Shown in pieces: positions 44,178-53,551 of a DNA stretch of 64,000 bases. The position numbers and the translations under genes were made by a program. Below the pieces are notes generated by a model that saw only the letters and a list, made by a program, of their open reading frames with translations, had not been told where the DNA came from and made no database searches. Positions within the stretch are counted from its first letter, which is position 1. Each line of letters opens with the position of its first letter. This DNA is from Longimicrobium sp. GTDB lineage: Bacteria > Gemmatimonadota > Gemmatimonadetes > Longimicrobiales > Longimicrobiaceae. The DNA lies in contig NZ_DASVSF010000026.1 of assembly GCF_036388275.1 (NCBI RefSeq), positions 62,001-126,000 on the forward strand, written 5' to 3'.

Positions 44178-46470
44178 CTTCCCTCGCCTCGTCCTCGATC
44201 AGCACCACCATCGACCGGCCCGCCATCGTGAACGTGGCACCGTCGGGATAGCAGACGGATTTTTCCTGCACCTCGGGGCGCGCGGTGTCGAGCATCACGC
44301 ACCACCCGCGCGAAACGCCCAGGTCGGGAAGGGTGAACTCGATGTCTCCCCCGTCCACGTTGAAGAGCAGCAGGAAGTTCTGGTCGGTGATCTGCTCGCC
44401 GCGCTCGTTCCACTCTTCCATGGCCTCGCCGCCCAGCGCCATCCCGAAGCAGCGCACGTATCCAACGTTCCACTCCTCGTCCGTCATCTCCTTGCCGGCG
44501 GGGGTCAGCCACATGACGTCACGCACGTCGCTGCCGCGGATCTCCCGCCCGCGGAAGAACTTGCTGCGCCGGAAGGTGGGATGGTCGCGGCGAAGGCGTG
44601 CCACGCGCCGGGTGAACTCCAGCATCTCGCGGTCGCGCTCGCCCAGGTCCCAGTGCACCCACGCCAGCTCGTTGTCCTGCGCGTACGCGTTGTTGTTGCC
44701 GTGCTGCGTGCGGCCCATCTCGTCGCCGTGGCAGATCATGGGCACGCCCTGGGAAAGCAGGAGCGTCGTCATGAAGTTGCGCTTCTGCCGCTCGCGGGCG
44801 CGGATGATGTCCTGCCGGTCGGTGGGCCCCTCGACGCCGAAGTTGAAGGAGTGGTTGTTGTTGTCGCCGTCCTGGTTGTTTTCGCCGTTGGCTTCGTTGT
44901 GCTTGTGGTTGTAGCTGACCAGGTCGTTCAGCGTGAAGCCGTCGTGCGCGATCACGAAGTTGATGCTGGCGTGCGGCCGGCGGCCGTCGCTTTCGTACAG
45001 GTCGCTGCTCCCCGTCAGCCGGTAGCCCAGCTCGCCCAGCTTTCCCTCGTCGCCCCGCCAGTAGGCGCGCACGGTGTCGCGGTACTTGCCGTTCCACTCG
45101 GCCCAGAGGACGGGAAAGTTGCCCACCTGGTATCCGCCCTCGCCCACGTCCCAGGGCTCGGCGATCAGCTTCACCTGGCTGATGACCGGGTCCTGGTGCA
45201 CGATGTCGAAGAACGCCGACAGCCGGTCCACCTCGTGAAGCTCGCGCGCCAGGGTAGAGGCCAGGTCGAAGCGGAAGCCGTCGACGTGCATCTCCTGAAC
45301 CCAGTAGCGCAGGCTGTCCATCACCAGCTGCAGCGTCTGCGGATGGCGCATGTTCAGCGAGTTGCCCGTTCCCGTGTAGTCCATGTAGAACCGGGGATTG
45401 CCGGGCACCTGGCGGTAGTACGTGGGGTTGTCGATGCCCTTGAACGAAAGGGTGGGCCCCATGTGGTTGCCCTCGGCCGTGTGGTTGTACACCACGTCCA
45501 GGATCACCTCCATCCCGGCCTCGTGCAGCGCCTTGACCATCTCCTTGAACTCGCGCACCTGGTCGCAGAAGCCGCGCACCGAGGAGTAGCGGCCCGCCGG
45601 GGCGAAGTAGTTGATGGTGTTGTAGCCCCAGTAGTTGCGCAGCCCCCGCTCCACCAGGAACGAGTCGTCGACGATCTCGTGCACCGGCAGCAGCTCGATG
45701 GCGGTAACGCCCAGCGACTTCAGGTGCTCGATGATGGCCGGGTGCGACACGGCGCGGTACGTACCGCGGATGTCTTCGGGGATGTCGGGGTGAAGCATGG
45801 TGAGGCCCTTCACGTGGGCCTCGTAGATCACCGTCTGGTACCAGGGCGTGTCGGGCCGCCGGTCGTCGCCCCAGTCGAAATGGCCGTCGATGACCACGCC
45901 CTTGGGCACGGCGCGGTAGTCGAACTCGTCGTCGAGGACGAAGTCTTCGCCGGGCTGGTCCATCAGGTAGCCGAACGGCATGCCCTCGCCGCGCTCGCGG
46001 GCGCTCCAGTCAACCTTGCCGGCCAGCGCGCGGGCGTACGGATCGATCAGCAGCTTGAACGGGTTGCAGCGGTGTCCCAGGCTGGGATCGTACGGCCCGT
46101 TGATGCGATAGCCGTAGAACGTTCCGGGCCCGATCCCCTCGACGAAGCCGTGCCACACGAAGGCGGTGCGCTCGCGCAGGCGGTAGGTGCGCGAAGGCTC
46201 GGGGTCGTCGGGGGTTTCGAAGATGCAGAGCTCCACCTCGACGGCGAGCTCGGAGTAGATGGCGAAGTTGGTGCCTCCGGTCTTTTCGTCCCAGGTGGCG
46301 CCGAGGGGAAAGGGCTTGCCGGGCCAGGCGGTGACCGCCGTTTCCAGGAAGCCCGGGACGTACATCTCCGGCTGGCGCTTGACGGGGCCCGAGGGCACGG
46401 TCGGGGCCTGGTCGGGGTGAAGCCCGTGGGGCTGCGGCTGCTCGCTATCGGTGTTCTGGTCGAATTCCAT
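44170..46470 (-). CDS. glgX: glycogen debranching enzyme GlgX/TreX
   Basis: 766 residues. CBM48-like N-terminal domain (PLGATWDEKTGGTNFAIYSE) and GH13 barrel with DVVYNHTAEGNHMGPT, nucleophile D402 (DGFRFDLAS), acid E438 (LIAEPWDVG) and AHDGFTLNDLVSYN. It cuts alpha-1,6 branches and supplies linear malto-oligosaccharides to TreY. It shares an operon with treZ, as is common for TreX. ATG 46470 has AAGGA ahead. The first 40 residues are a disordered extension. Confidence 0.95.
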   Translation of the reverse strand: MEFDQNTDSEQPQPHGLHPDQAPTVPSGPVKRQPEMYVPGFLETAVTAWPGKPFPLGATWDEKTGGTNFAIYSELAVEVELCIFETPDDPEPSRTYRLRERTAFVWHGFVEGIGPGTFYGYRINGPYDPSLGHRCNPFKLLIDPYARALAGKVDWSARERGEGMPFGYLMDQPGEDFVLDDEFDYRAVPKGVVIDGHFDWGDDRRPDTPWYQTVIYEAHVKGLTMLHPDIPEDIRGTYRAVSHPAIIEHLKSLGVTAIELLPVHEIVDDSFLVERGLRNYWGYNTINYFAPAGRYSSVRGFCDQVREFKEMVKALHEAGMEVILDVVYNHTAEGNHMGPTLSFKGIDNPTYYRQVPGNPRFYMDYTGTGNSLNMRHPQTLQLVMDSLRYWVQEMHVDGFRFDLASTLARELHEVDRLSAFFDIVHQDPVISQVKLIAEPWDVGEGGYQVGNFPVLWAEWNGKYRDTVRAYWRGDEGKLGELGYRLTGSSDLYESDGRRPHASINFVIAHDGFTLNDLVSYNHKHNEANGENNQDGDNNNHSFNFGVEGPTDRQDIIRARERQKRNFMTTLLLSQGVPMICHGDEMGRTQHGNNNAYAQDNELAWVHWDLGERDREMLEFTRRVARLRRDHPTFRRSKFFRGREIRGSDVRDVMWLTPAGKEMTDEEWNVGYVRCFGMALGGEAMEEWNERGEQITDQNFLLLFNVDGGDIEFTLPDLGVSRGWCVMLDTARPEVQEKSVCYPDGATFTMAGRSMVVLIEDEAREGE

Positions 46471-46609
46471 TCCGTCGGTTCCTTCCGTCGTTTCGCGGGC
46501 GGCGAACGTGTCGCAGCCGCGTCTTTCAAAGGCACGAAGTCCGCCGTGCGCACCGCAGGGGGTACACTTCAGAGTATGGTGCGTCAGGCCAGGCCCGGTG
46601 CTCGGGCCG

Positions 46610-46935
46610 GCGCCCCCCATCCCCAGCCCTTCCCCCGCAAACTGCGCGGGGGAAGGGAGCCAGTCGAGTGCGCGGGGCCAGCCGAAGCGCTGGTTCAGGT
46701 CTCCCCCTCCCCTGCGCAGCGGGGGACGGGGGGAGGGGGCTCCCAAGGCATGCACCGAAAACCCGCCAACCCGCAACTCAAGTTCCCCCCTCTCCCGGCG
46801 CAGTTTGCCGGGGGAGGGGCTGGGGGAGGGGCCCGCCGCGGCATGCGCCGACCCTCTTGTCGAACCCCGCCCGAAGTTCCCCCCTCTCCCGCGCGGTTTG
46901 CGGGGGAGGGGCCGGGGGAGGGGAACCCGCTGGGC
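46610..46935. repeat. intergenic hairpin-repeat mosaic
   Basis: Four hairpins stand between divergent glgX and treY: about 46625-46656 (AAACTG loop), about 46700-46742, 46790-46830 and 46873-46925, all with CCCCTC/GAGGGG-type arms. The intergenic region is 554 bp and must also hold both promoters, which I could not place with confidence. Confidence 0.7.
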
Positions 46936-47024
46936 CCGCGTTCGCCCGGATCTTGCCTCGCCGCGCGCCGGCCCGCGCCGCATCCCGACGGCAGCGACGA
47001 GCACCGGAATTTACAAGGCAGACC

Positions 47025-49919
47025 GTGAACCAGCCCGAAACCACCCCGGGAGCGCCCACCCGCGTTCCCTCGTCCACCTATCGCCTGCAGCTGCACGCCG
47101 GGTTCACCTTCCGGCAGGCCGCCGACATCGTTCCGTACCTGGCAGAGCTGGGGATCAGCGACCTGTACGCGTCGCCGTACCTGCAGGCCCGCCCGGGCAG
47201 CATGCACGGCTACGACATCGTGGACCACCGCACGCTCAACCGCGAGATCGGCACCGAGCACGACCACGCGCGCATGACGGCGGCGCTGCGTGAGCAGAAC
47301 ATGGGCCACCTGCTCGACATCGTTCCCAACCACATGGGCGTGGCCATGGGCGTGCGCGGCCACCGGAACCCGTGGTGGATGAGCGTGCTGGAAAACGGGC
47401 CCGCCTCGCCCTACGCCCGCTACTTCGACATCGACTGGGAGCCGCTGAACCCCGAGCTGCACGGCAAGGTGCTGCTTCCCGTGCTGGGCGACCAGTTCGG
47501 CTGCGTGCTCGAGGCGGGCGAGCTGAAGCTGGTGTACGAGGACGGCCAGTTCCGGGTGGAGTACTACGAGACCGTGCTTCCCGTGGCCCCCGGCGCCACC
47601 GCGCCCGTGCTGCAGCTGGCGATGGAAAAGACCGGGCTGGCGGCCGACCACCCCGACCGCATGGAGCTGGAAAGCATTCTCACCGCCCTGCGCCACCTGC
47701 CGCCGCGGGCCAGCACCGACCCGGAAAGCGTCACCGAACGCGACCGCGAGCGCGTGGTCGCCCGCCGGCGGCTGGACGTGCTGTACGGAACCTCCGACGC
47801 GGTGCGCGAGGCGCTGGATGCGGCCGTCGCCGAGTTCAACGGCACGCCGGGCGAGCCCCACTCGTTCGACCGCCTGGCCACGCTGCTGAACGACCAGGCG
47901 TACCGGCTTGCGTTCTGGCGGGTGGCGGCGGAGGAGATCAACTACCGGCGCTTCTTCGACGTCAACGACCTGGCGGGGCTGCGCACGGAGCTGCCCGCGG
48001 TCTTCCACGACTCGCATGAGCTGATCCTGCGCATGGTGCGCGAGGGGCACGTGACGGGGCTGCGCATCGACCACCCCGACGGGCTGTTCGATCCGCAGGG
48101 CTACCTGCGCGACCTGCAGCGCGAGTGCGTGGGGCTGGACGCGAAGGAGCGCTTCTACGTGCTGGTGGAAAAGATCCTGACCGGCGACGAGACGCTTCCG
48201 GAGGAGTGGCCAGTGGCGGGAACGGTGGGCTACGAGTACATGAACCGCGTCAACGGCCTGTTCGTAGACCCGGGGAACGAGGCGGCGCTGGACGCCATCT
48301 ACCGCACGTTCACGGGGCAGCGGACGGACTTCGAAGACCTGGTCTACCAGAAGAAGCTGCTGATCCTGCGCACCTCGCTCGTCAGCGAGCTCACGGTGCT
48401 GACCACCATGCTGGACCGCATCAGCGAGCAGAACCGCTGCTACCGCGACTTCACCTGGGGCAGCCTTCGCGACGCGCTGCGCGAGGTGATCGCCTGCTTT
48501 CCCGTCTACCGCACCTACATCGACGCCTTTGCCGGCAGGATCATTGAGCGCGACCGCGGCTACGTGATGCAGGCGGTGGAGCTGGCGCGCGAGCGCAACC
48601 ACAACATGCCCAGTTCGCTCTTCGACTTCGTTCGCGACACGCTGCTGCTGGAGTGGCCCGATTCGCTGGACGAGGAGGCGCGGCAGCAGCACGCGCGCTT
48701 CGTGATGAAGGTGCAGCAGCTGACGGGTCCGGTGATGGCCAAGGGGGTGGAAGACACCACCTTCTACGTCTTCAACCGGCTGATCTCGCTGAATGAGGTG
48801 GGCGGCGAGCCCGACCGCTTCGGAATCAGCCCCGACGAGTTCCACGCCTTCAACCTGGAGCGCGCCGAGCGCTGGCCGCACGCCATGTCGGCCAGCAGCA
48901 CGCACGACACCAAGCGCAGCGAGGACGTGCGCGCCCGGATCAACGTGCTTTCCGAGATCCCGGTGCTGTGGTCGGACCGGGTGAACGCGTGGGCGGCGGA
49001 GAACGCGCGCTTCAAGCGGGGGACCGAGCGGCGGCCCATTCCGCACGCGAACGACGAGTACCTGCTGTACCAGACCATCGTGGGCGCCTGGCCGTTCGCG
49101 GACACCAGCGACCAGGCCCGGCAGGACTTCATCGGCCGGGTGCAGGCGTACATGGAAAAGGCCACGCGCGAGGCCAAGATGCACACCAGCTGGATCAACC
49201 CGTCGGAGGCGTACGACCAGGGGCTGCGCGACTTCGTGGCCGACGTGCTTCGTCCGGGCGAGAATGCGTTCGTGGAAAGCCTGGCGGAGTTTCATCCCCT
49301 GGTCTCACGGCTGGGGATGGTGAACTCGCTAGCGCAGACGCTGGTGAAGCTGGCCTCACCCGGCGTGCCCGACATCTACCAGGGGCAGGAGATCTGGGAC
49401 TTCTCGCTGGTGGATCCCGACAACCGCCGTCCCGTGGACTTCGACCTCCGCCGCCGGCTGATGGACGACCTGAAGCGCCGCGCGGAGGATGGCGACGGCG
49501 TGGCGGCGGCGCGGGATCTCGTCGACAACTGGCACGACGGGCGGATCAAGCTTCACGTCGTACAGTCCGGGCTGCGGCTGCGCGCGGCCTATCCCGCGGT
49601 GTTCGGGACGGGCGACTACGTGCCTCTGGAGTCGGAGGGAGAGAAGGCGGAGCACGTGGTGGCCTTCGCGCGGACGGCGGAGGGCGCGGCGGTGATCGCC
49701 GTGGTGCCGCGCCTGGTGGCGAAGCTTACGCGGGTTCGCGAATTCGCGCTGCCGGAGGCGGGTGACTTCGCGGGGACGCGCCTGACGCTGCCGGCGCACC
49801 TGGCCGGCCGCTACCGCAACGTGCTCACGGGCGAGGAGCTGTCGGGGGCGGATGGATCGCTGAACGTCGAGGACGTCTTCGCGAACTTCCCCGTGGCCCT
49901 GCTCGAGCGCATCGGCTGA
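47025..49919 (+). CDS. treY: malto-oligosyltrehalose synthase
   Basis: 964 residues, normal for TreY. STYRLQLHAGFTFRQAADIVPYL opens the GH13 barrel; DIVPNHMGV, nucleophile D349 (TGLRIDHPDGL), acid E382 (VLVEKIL) and ASSTHDTKRSEDVRAR follow, with PGVPDIYQGQEIWDFSLVDPDNRRPVD near the end. It turns the reducing end of a maltodextrin into a trehalosyl unit. The start is GTG 47025 with AAGG ahead. It is divergent from glgX-treZ, completing the TreX-TreY-TreZ route from glycogen. Confidence 0.96.
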   Translation: MNQPETTPGAPTRVPSSTYRLQLHAGFTFRQAADIVPYLAELGISDLYASPYLQARPGSMHGYDIVDHRTLNREIGTEHDHARMTAALREQNMGHLLDIVPNHMGVAMGVRGHRNPWWMSVLENGPASPYARYFDIDWEPLNPELHGKVLLPVLGDQFGCVLEAGELKLVYEDGQFRVEYYETVLPVAPGATAPVLQLAMEKTGLAADHPDRMELESILTALRHLPPRASTDPESVTERDRERVVARRRLDVLYGTSDAVREALDAAVAEFNGTPGEPHSFDRLATLLNDQAYRLAFWRVAAEEINYRRFFDVNDLAGLRTELPAVFHDSHELILRMVREGHVTGLRIDHPDGLFDPQGYLRDLQRECVGLDAKERFYVLVEKILTGDETLPEEWPVAGTVGYEYMNRVNGLFVDPGNEAALDAIYRTFTGQRTDFEDLVYQKKLLILRTSLVSELTVLTTMLDRISEQNRCYRDFTWGSLRDALREVIACFPVYRTYIDAFAGRIIERDRGYVMQAVELARERNHNMPSSLFDFVRDTLLLEWPDSLDEEARQQHARFVMKVQQLTGPVMAKGVEDTTFYVFNRLISLNEVGGEPDRFGISPDEFHAFNLERAERWPHAMSASSTHDTKRSEDVRARINVLSEIPVLWSDRVNAWAAENARFKRGTERRPIPHANDEYLLYQTIVGAWPFADTSDQARQDFIGRVQAYMEKATREAKMHTSWINPSEAYDQGLRDFVADVLRPGENAFVESLAEFHPLVSRLGMVNSLAQTLVKLASPGVPDIYQGQEIWDFSLVDPDNRRPVDFDLRRRLMDDLKRRAEDGDGVAAARDLVDNWHDGRIKLHVVQSGLRLRAAYPAVFGTGDYVPLESEGEKAEHVVAFARTAEGAAVIAVVPRLVAKLTRVREFALPEAGDFAGTRLTLPAHLAGRYRNVLTGEELSGADGSLNVEDVFANFPVALLERIG

Positions 49920-49929
49920 AAAAAGAAGG

Positions 49930-50022
49930 CCTCACACGGAGGGCACGGAGGACACGGAGGAACGGCGGAGGAGATATTGTCTCCTTCTTTTTCCTCTGTG
50001 CCCTCCGTGCCCTCCGTGTGGG
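49930..50022. terminator. long inverted repeat between convergent genes
   Basis: Two 30-bp arms (49933-49962 and 49991-50020) match in 28 of 30 positions around a 28-bp centre that itself can pair (GGAGA/TCTCC). Each arm is built of GGCACGGAGG-like repeats, and A-rich and T-rich tracts flank the centre. It stands between treY and the TonB receptor gene and would terminate both. Confidence 0.7.
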
Positions 50023-50036
50023 ATTGCTGTTGCAGT

Positions 50037-52157
50037 TCAGAACGCCCAGTGGAGCGAAAGCCTGAGCTGGCGCGGCTCCACGGGGTGAAAGTGTACGTCT
50101 TCCACGCCGCCCGCCGGCTCGCCCGGCAGCCGCGACGCGTAGTAGTACTGGATGTCGCTTGCGTTGGAATCCAGCAGGTTCAGCACGGTGGCCTCCACCC
50201 GCAGCCCCGAGGCGAAGGCGTAGCCGGCTTCCGCGTTGAAGAGCGTCGCCGGGTCCGCGCGGACGCTGTTGTCCTCGATCAGCGGGTACGCCCCGAAGTG
50301 CCGCAGCCGCAGCGCGCCAGTCAGCCCCCGCTCCGGCATCCAGGCGATGCCGCCGGCGAAGACGTTCTCCAGCGCGCCGGGAATCCGGCTCTCCTCCACC
50401 GGCACGTCCGCCAGCCGCGCCCGCGCGAACGACACGTCGGCGTCAATGGAAAGCGATGGGATCGGCCGGTAGAAGTTGGCCCAGGTCACGCCGCTCCGCC
50501 TGCTCGTCGCGCTGGGCTCCGTCGCCCCCGCGTCGCCCACGAACAGCAGCTCGCTGTCCAGCTCCAGCCCCCACACCGTCAGCGTGGAGCGCAGGCCCTG
50601 CACGGGCGCCGCCCGGATGCCGAGCTCCGCCCCGCGGGAGCGCACGAGGGGATCCACCCGCGCCGCCGGATCGCCGCTGATGGGATCGACGGTGATGGTG
50701 GTGCCGCGCGCGTCGTTGCTGTGAAATCCGTATCCGCCGCTCAGGTACAGCTCCGTCTGCCGCGACGGAGAGAAGATGAGCGATGCCTTGGGGCTGACGA
50801 TGCCCGCCGCACGACGCCCCGAGTTCTCCGCCCGGTCGCTCTCGACGTCGAACGCGTAGCCGTCCGCGCGCAGGCCCAGCACCGTGCGGAAGCGCGAGCT
50901 CCAGCGGGAATCCGCCTCCAGGAAAACGCCCGTCGAGGACTGCCGGACGCGGTCTTCCCGCACCGTCCCGACGCGCTCCTGTGCGCGGGTCCGGTGCAGC
51001 CCCAGCCCGCCGATGCCGTCCGTGCGGGCCTGCAGTCCCACGGAGAGCAGGTGCGCGGCGCCCAGGCCGCGGACGTCATGCGCGTGCTTGGCGTCCACCC
51101 CCAGCACCGAGCGCCGGTCCACCTGGTTGAACTGGTCTCCCTGCGCCGGGTCGTCCAGATAGTAGGTGAAGTTGGAGTACAGGTCCAGGTCGGAATGGAT
51201 GCCGTACACCTGCACCTGCTGCACCGCGCCCGGCAGTGTGCGGCTCCACGAGCCCGCCAGGCTGAAGCGCTCCGAATCTCCGCCGTCATCCTCCTCGATC
51301 TGCCCGAACCGGCCCACCAACCCGCTCGCCACCGCGCGGGCGGGAATCTGGTCCGTCGCGTTCCACCGGCTGCGGTACGCCATCCCCAGCAGCGAGAACC
51401 GCGACGGCCCGCGCTCCCACGAATACCGCGCCACGCCGCTGAGCTTGCGCAGGTCCTGCCCCATCTCCCACGGCCCGTCGTACGACTTCGCTTCCACCGC
51501 GACGAGGAAGTCGCCGGCACCCACCGGGGCCGATGCGCCCGCCGCCACGCGCGCCAGGCCGTTCTGCCCGCCGGATACGGTGGCGAAGGGGCGGTCCAGC
51601 CGGCGCACCAGGTGGAACACGGCGCCGCCCGCGCTGCCGAAGTCACCCAGCTCGGCGTGGTAGACGCCCAGCTTGTATTCCAGGTGATCCACCAGCTCCG
51701 GGATCAGGAAGTTCAGGTCCGTCCACCCCTGCCCGTGGCCGTGCGTGGGCATGTTGACGGGCATCCCTTCGATCCGCGTCTGGAAATCCGTCCCGTGGTC
51801 CAGGTTGAAGCCGCGGACGAAGTACTGGTTCGCCTTTCCCTCGCCCGAGTGCTGGGTGACGATCACCCCGGGCACCGTCTCCAGCAGCTCACCCTCTCGC
51901 GTGATGGGGCGCGAGCGAAGGTCCGCCGCGCCCACGTAGCCCTCCGACGCGGTGCCCGCGATGCCGATCAAGTCGTCGATGCGGCCCGTGACGCTGATGG
52001 TGTCCATCACCACCGGTGCCGCGGCCGTGTCGCGCCTCGCCGGCTGCGTCTGCGCGTCAGCCGCGCCCGCGCCACCGATGCCCATCAGCGCCGCGAGCAG
52101 GATCGCCCTCGTCAGACGGTGCGCTCGCTCGTGTGTTCCTGTGTGTGGATCGATCAT
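50037..52157 (-). CDS. TonB-dependent outer-membrane receptor
   Basis: 706 residues. Signal peptide (AILLAALMGIGGAGAADAQ), a plug domain (about 45-165: VVMDTISVTGRIDD, REGELLETVPGVIV, NQYFVRGFNLDHGTDF) and a 22-strand-type barrel ending in aromatic LRLSLHWAF. It imports a large or scarce ligand across the outer membrane with energy from TonB. The ligand is unknown; plug sequence HGHGQGWTDLNFLIPEL is rich in His. A terminator separates it from the His-rich gene upstream, so it has its own promoter. Confidence 0.93.
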   Translation of the reverse strand: MIDPHTGTHERAHRLTRAILLAALMGIGGAGAADAQTQPARRDTAAAPVVMDTISVTGRIDDLIGIAGTASEGYVGAADLRSRPITREGELLETVPGVIVTQHSGEGKANQYFVRGFNLDHGTDFQTRIEGMPVNMPTHGHGQGWTDLNFLIPELVDHLEYKLGVYHAELGDFGSAGGAVFHLVRRLDRPFATVSGGQNGLARVAAGASAPVGAGDFLVAVEAKSYDGPWEMGQDLRKLSGVARYSWERGPSRFSLLGMAYRSRWNATDQIPARAVASGLVGRFGQIEEDDGGDSERFSLAGSWSRTLPGAVQQVQVYGIHSDLDLYSNFTYYLDDPAQGDQFNQVDRRSVLGVDAKHAHDVRGLGAAHLLSVGLQARTDGIGGLGLHRTRAQERVGTVREDRVRQSSTGVFLEADSRWSSRFRTVLGLRADGYAFDVESDRAENSGRRAAGIVSPKASLIFSPSRQTELYLSGGYGFHSNDARGTTITVDPISGDPAARVDPLVRSRGAELGIRAAPVQGLRSTLTVWGLELDSELLFVGDAGATEPSATSRRSGVTWANFYRPIPSLSIDADVSFARARLADVPVEESRIPGALENVFAGGIAWMPERGLTGALRLRHFGAYPLIEDNSVRADPATLFNAEAGYAFASGLRVEATVLNLLDSNASDIQYYYASRLPGEPAGGVEDVHFHPVEPRQLRLSLHWAF

Positions 52158-52306
52158 CGTCCCGAATGTCCCCTGTCCGTGATTTGCCGGGTTTCAGGGA
52201 TGCGCGGGCCTGGATCCGGCTGCGCAGGCGCGGCCGGATTCGGGCATGCGAACGCGCACCCCGCGCCTGGTCCGCCGAGCGCACGCGCGCTTGGGAACCA
52301 GGCGAG

Positions 52307-52330
52307 AAAAAGCTGAAAAACGACTTCAGC
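52307..52330 (-). terminator. terminator overlapping the His-rich gene stop codon
   Basis: On the minus strand GCTGAA (loop GTCGTTT) TTCAGC is followed by TTTTTCTC. The stem includes the TGA stop of the His-rich gene, a compact arrangement. Confidence 0.65.
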
Positions 52331-52889
52331 CCGGCAGTTGGGGCGGGGGAGATTCGATGGAGGGAACGGCCTGGTCCGGCGCCGCGACGATCCACGGCGT
52401 GCGCGACCGGTTCCGTGCGACGCGCGGCAGGGATGCCGCGGATGCAGGAAGGTAGAATTCGGAGTACGGTGCCGATGGAAGCACCAGCTCCTCGTCGGAC
52501 CGCGGGTCGTGGGTGTGGATCAGACCGCCGTGCTCGTGCGGCGCGTTCGCGATCGGCCGCTCCGCCGGTGGCGCAGGCTCGTGCCGATCAGCCGCGTGGT
52601 GATGATCCTCGTCCCGCGGATGCTCGTGCGTTCCGGCATGATGCGCCGGATGCTCGTGCGCGTCGGTTCCACGCCCGGAATGCTCGTGCGGCTCATCCGA
52701 AGGGGCGACGTGCACGACGGCCTGCGTGTGGATCGCGGGAGGCGGATCGGCCGGGGGCGGCGGAGGCGTCTCGTGATGGGCGGTCGCCAGGTGCAGCGAG
52801 AGCAATCCGGCGTGGCCGATGTGCGACGTGCCGAGCCCGATTGCACAGGCAAGCAGCACCGGAAGCAGAACGATCCGCCAGGCGTGCAT
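52326..52889 (-). CDS. secreted His-rich protein
   Basis: 187 residues. An N-terminal hydrophobic helix (RIVLLPVLLACAIGLG) is followed by a Pro-rich part and a stretch (about 75-125) dominated by His, Glu and Asp (PHEHSGRG, HEHPAHHAGTHEHP, DEDHHHAADRHE). Such stretches bind zinc, nickel, cobalt or copper. Placed between a TonB receptor gene and a HupE-type transporter gene, it may be a periplasmic metal buffer. I do not recognise a family. ATG 52889 has GCAGG ahead; a longer ATG start at 52925 is possible. Confidence 0.7.
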   Translation of the reverse strand: MHAWRIVLLPVLLACAIGLGTSHIGHAGLLSLHLATAHHETPPPPPADPPPAIHTQAVVHVAPSDEPHEHSGRGTDAHEHPAHHAGTHEHPRDEDHHHAADRHEPAPPAERPIANAPHEHGGLIHTHDPRSDEELVLPSAPYSEFYLPASAASLPRVARNRSRTPWIVAAPDQAVPSIESPPPQLPG

Positions 52890-53071
52890 CTTCGACCTGC
52901 CCGGCGATCGTCCAGCCATCCGCATCTACGATATCAGGGTTCGCGTGGGCCACCGGCGGGTGGTCGGGACGGCGCGCCATCACCCGTGCCCGGAGACTCC
53001 ATCTACGGGGGTAGCGTCGGTTTTATAGGCGGCCGCCCCGCCGATCTCGGATCCACCTGCCCGGGACGCAC

Positions 53072-53551
53072 TTACGGCAGAGGCCGCGCGCCGTCGCCGG
53101 GGGTAAAGAGAAGGCTGCGCGCGCGTCCGGCGTACTGCGCCCGCACCACGTTCACCTGGTCCTGGTACAGGTTGAAGAGCATGGCGTTGCGCACCTGCCC
53201 GCCGCGCACCCCGCTGGCCGCGGCGCCGCGAAGGCACACCCACACCACCTCGCCCTGGTACCGCGTACCGCACCATTGGAATCGCACCGCGCGCCCGTTC
53301 CGCTCGCGCAGCACGAACGATGAGCCCACGTACACGCGTTCGCGCTCGTTGAGCGTGGCCCCCCGTGCCGTGGCGACCGCGCGCCCGTAGTCGTCGGCAA
53401 AGACGCGCATCTGCACCTGCACCGCCCCGTCCGCGCCGGCCTTCAGCTCCGTCAGCGTGGTGTGCAGCGGATGCGCGGCCGGCCGCGCCGCGCCCGCCAC
53501 CAGCGCCGTCGCCCCCACCAGGAGCAGGCAGAGCCAGCGGCGAGTTACCAC
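53072..53551 (-). CDS. DUF6702-like periplasmic protein
   Basis: 159 residues. Signal peptide ending near AARPAAHP, then HPLHTTLTELKAGADGAVQVQMRVFADDYG, the hallmark start of DUF6702 proteins (H-P-x-x-x-x-x-T-E and an R-x-F-x-D-D motif). The rest is beta-rich (VRFQWCGTRYQGEVVWVCL). Function unknown. GTG 53551 overlaps the HupE gene stop by 7 bp. In other genomes this family is found beside HupE/UreJ proteins, which I recall but could not check. Confidence 0.75.
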   Translation of the reverse strand: MVTRRWLCLLLVGATALVAGAARPAAHPLHTTLTELKAGADGAVQVQMRVFADDYGRAVATARGATLNERERVYVGSSFVLRERNGRAVRFQWCGTRYQGEVVWVCLRGAAASGVRGGQVRNAMLFNLYQDQVNVVRAQYAGRARSLLFTPGDGARPLP

